A stretch of DNA of 5,133 nucleotides from Anaerolineae bacterium (GTDB taxonomy: Bacteria; Chloroflexota; Anaerolineae; Aggregatilineales; Phototrophicaceae), in NCBI GenBank assembly GCA_015492875.1, contig WGEI01000212.1:1-5133 (forward strand), in the 5' to 3' direction. Under the pieces are notes generated by a model that was given only the letters and a program-made list of their open reading frames with translations, did no database searches and was not told where the DNA came from. Positions 4,771 to 5,133 of this stretch are shown one piece after another (position 1 is the stretch's first letter; each line of letters opens with the position of its first letter). A program made the position numbers and the translations under genes.

Positions 4771-5133
4771 TTGATAAGCCTGAAGCATGTTGGTATTCTG
4801 GCACACCCCTTACGCCCACAAACGGCCCCAATTGCCGAGCGCATCGCCGAGACATTGAAGCAGCGCAATATAGTGACATGGCAATTCATCACATGGGCAG
4901 AAGAAGATGTGCAAACGCCTGTCAGTGAAGCAGATATGGTGATAGCGATAGGCGGCGACGGTGCGATGCTACGTGCGGCGCGGGTATGTGCGCCATTTCG
5001 TGTACCAGTGCTGGGCATCAACAGCGGGCAATTGGGGTTCTTAACCGAGATACACGACCTCTCCCAATGGGATAAGGCATTAGAGCGGCTGTTACAAGAT
5101 GATTGCTGGATTGAAGAGCGCATGATGCTCACC
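4771..5133 (+). CDS. nadK: NAD kinase, N-terminal 121 residues (3' end outside window)
   Basis: NAD kinase phosphorylates the 2'-hydroxyl of the NAD adenosine with ATP or polyphosphate. It is the only route to NADP and is normally an essential cytoplasmic enzyme. The frame starts MISLKHVGILAHP, the usual first beta strand. GGDG follows at 61-64, with Asp63 as the expected catalytic aspartate in the ADMVIAIGGDGAML context, and then GINSGQLGFLTE at 82-93, the second family hallmark. Family members usually have Thr or Ser after GGDG, and Ala65 here is a mild variant. The start codon is TTG, supported by AGGAG seven bases upstream and an in-frame stop just before it; a CTG one codon earlier is the only alternative. 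About 160-180 residues of a typical 280-300 residue enzyme lie beyond the edge. It is divergent from the MFS gene, and no functional link between them is implied. Confidence 0.93.
   Translation, partial: MISLKHVGILAHPLRPQTAPIAERIAETLKQRNIVTWQFITWAEEDVQTPVSEADMVIAIGGDGAMLRAARVCAPFRVPVLGINSGQLGFLTEIHDLSQWDKALERLLQDDCWIEERMMLT

Overview
This is a 5.1 kb bacterial window of moderate GC content. It holds the 3' end of one gene, three complete genes, the 5' end of another, and two gene-poor gaps. No rRNA, tRNA, insertion sequence, CRISPR array or phage gene was seen. The mix of a TPR protein, a CARDB-type surface protein, a kynureninase-like PLP enzyme and an Fsr-like transporter would fit a Chloroflexota-type environmental bacterium. 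That placement is a low-confidence guess, because nothing here is a phylogenetic marker I can resolve by eye.

Left part (1-576). A 5'-truncated TPR protein ends at 215. The next 360 bases carry no long gene I trust, but they are dense in signals. A strong minus-strand intrinsic terminator (213-246) lies just downstream of a possible minus-strand mini-gene (266-313). That mini-gene has a near-ideal Shine-Dalgarno and encodes the 15-residue, proline-rich peptide MPGQFIPPVFPPDEN. Upstream of it on the same strand are an inverted repeat (330-353) and an 11-bp tandem repeat (387-419). A plus-strand terminator (423-448) closes any plus-strand transcript that crosses the mini-gene. This peptide unit, convergent with a TPR gene, is the most unusual thing in the window and could be a new signalling or regulatory module. 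The evidence is layout only.

Middle part (494-3294, plus strand). A plausible promoter drives a secreted, single-pass membrane protein: signal peptide, CARDB-like ectodomain, membrane helix, and a basic cytoplasmic domain I do not recognise. After 90 bases, with no clear terminator, comes a kynureninase-like fold-type I PLP enzyme. The two may be co-transcribed, but no functional link is visible.

Right part (3303-5133). A GC-rich hairpin separates the PLP enzyme from a convergent MFS transporter of the fosmidomycin-resistance (Fsr) type on the minus strand. A divergent 234-bp gap with two inverted repeats follows. NAD kinase (nadK) then starts at a TTG codon and runs off the window after 121 residues.
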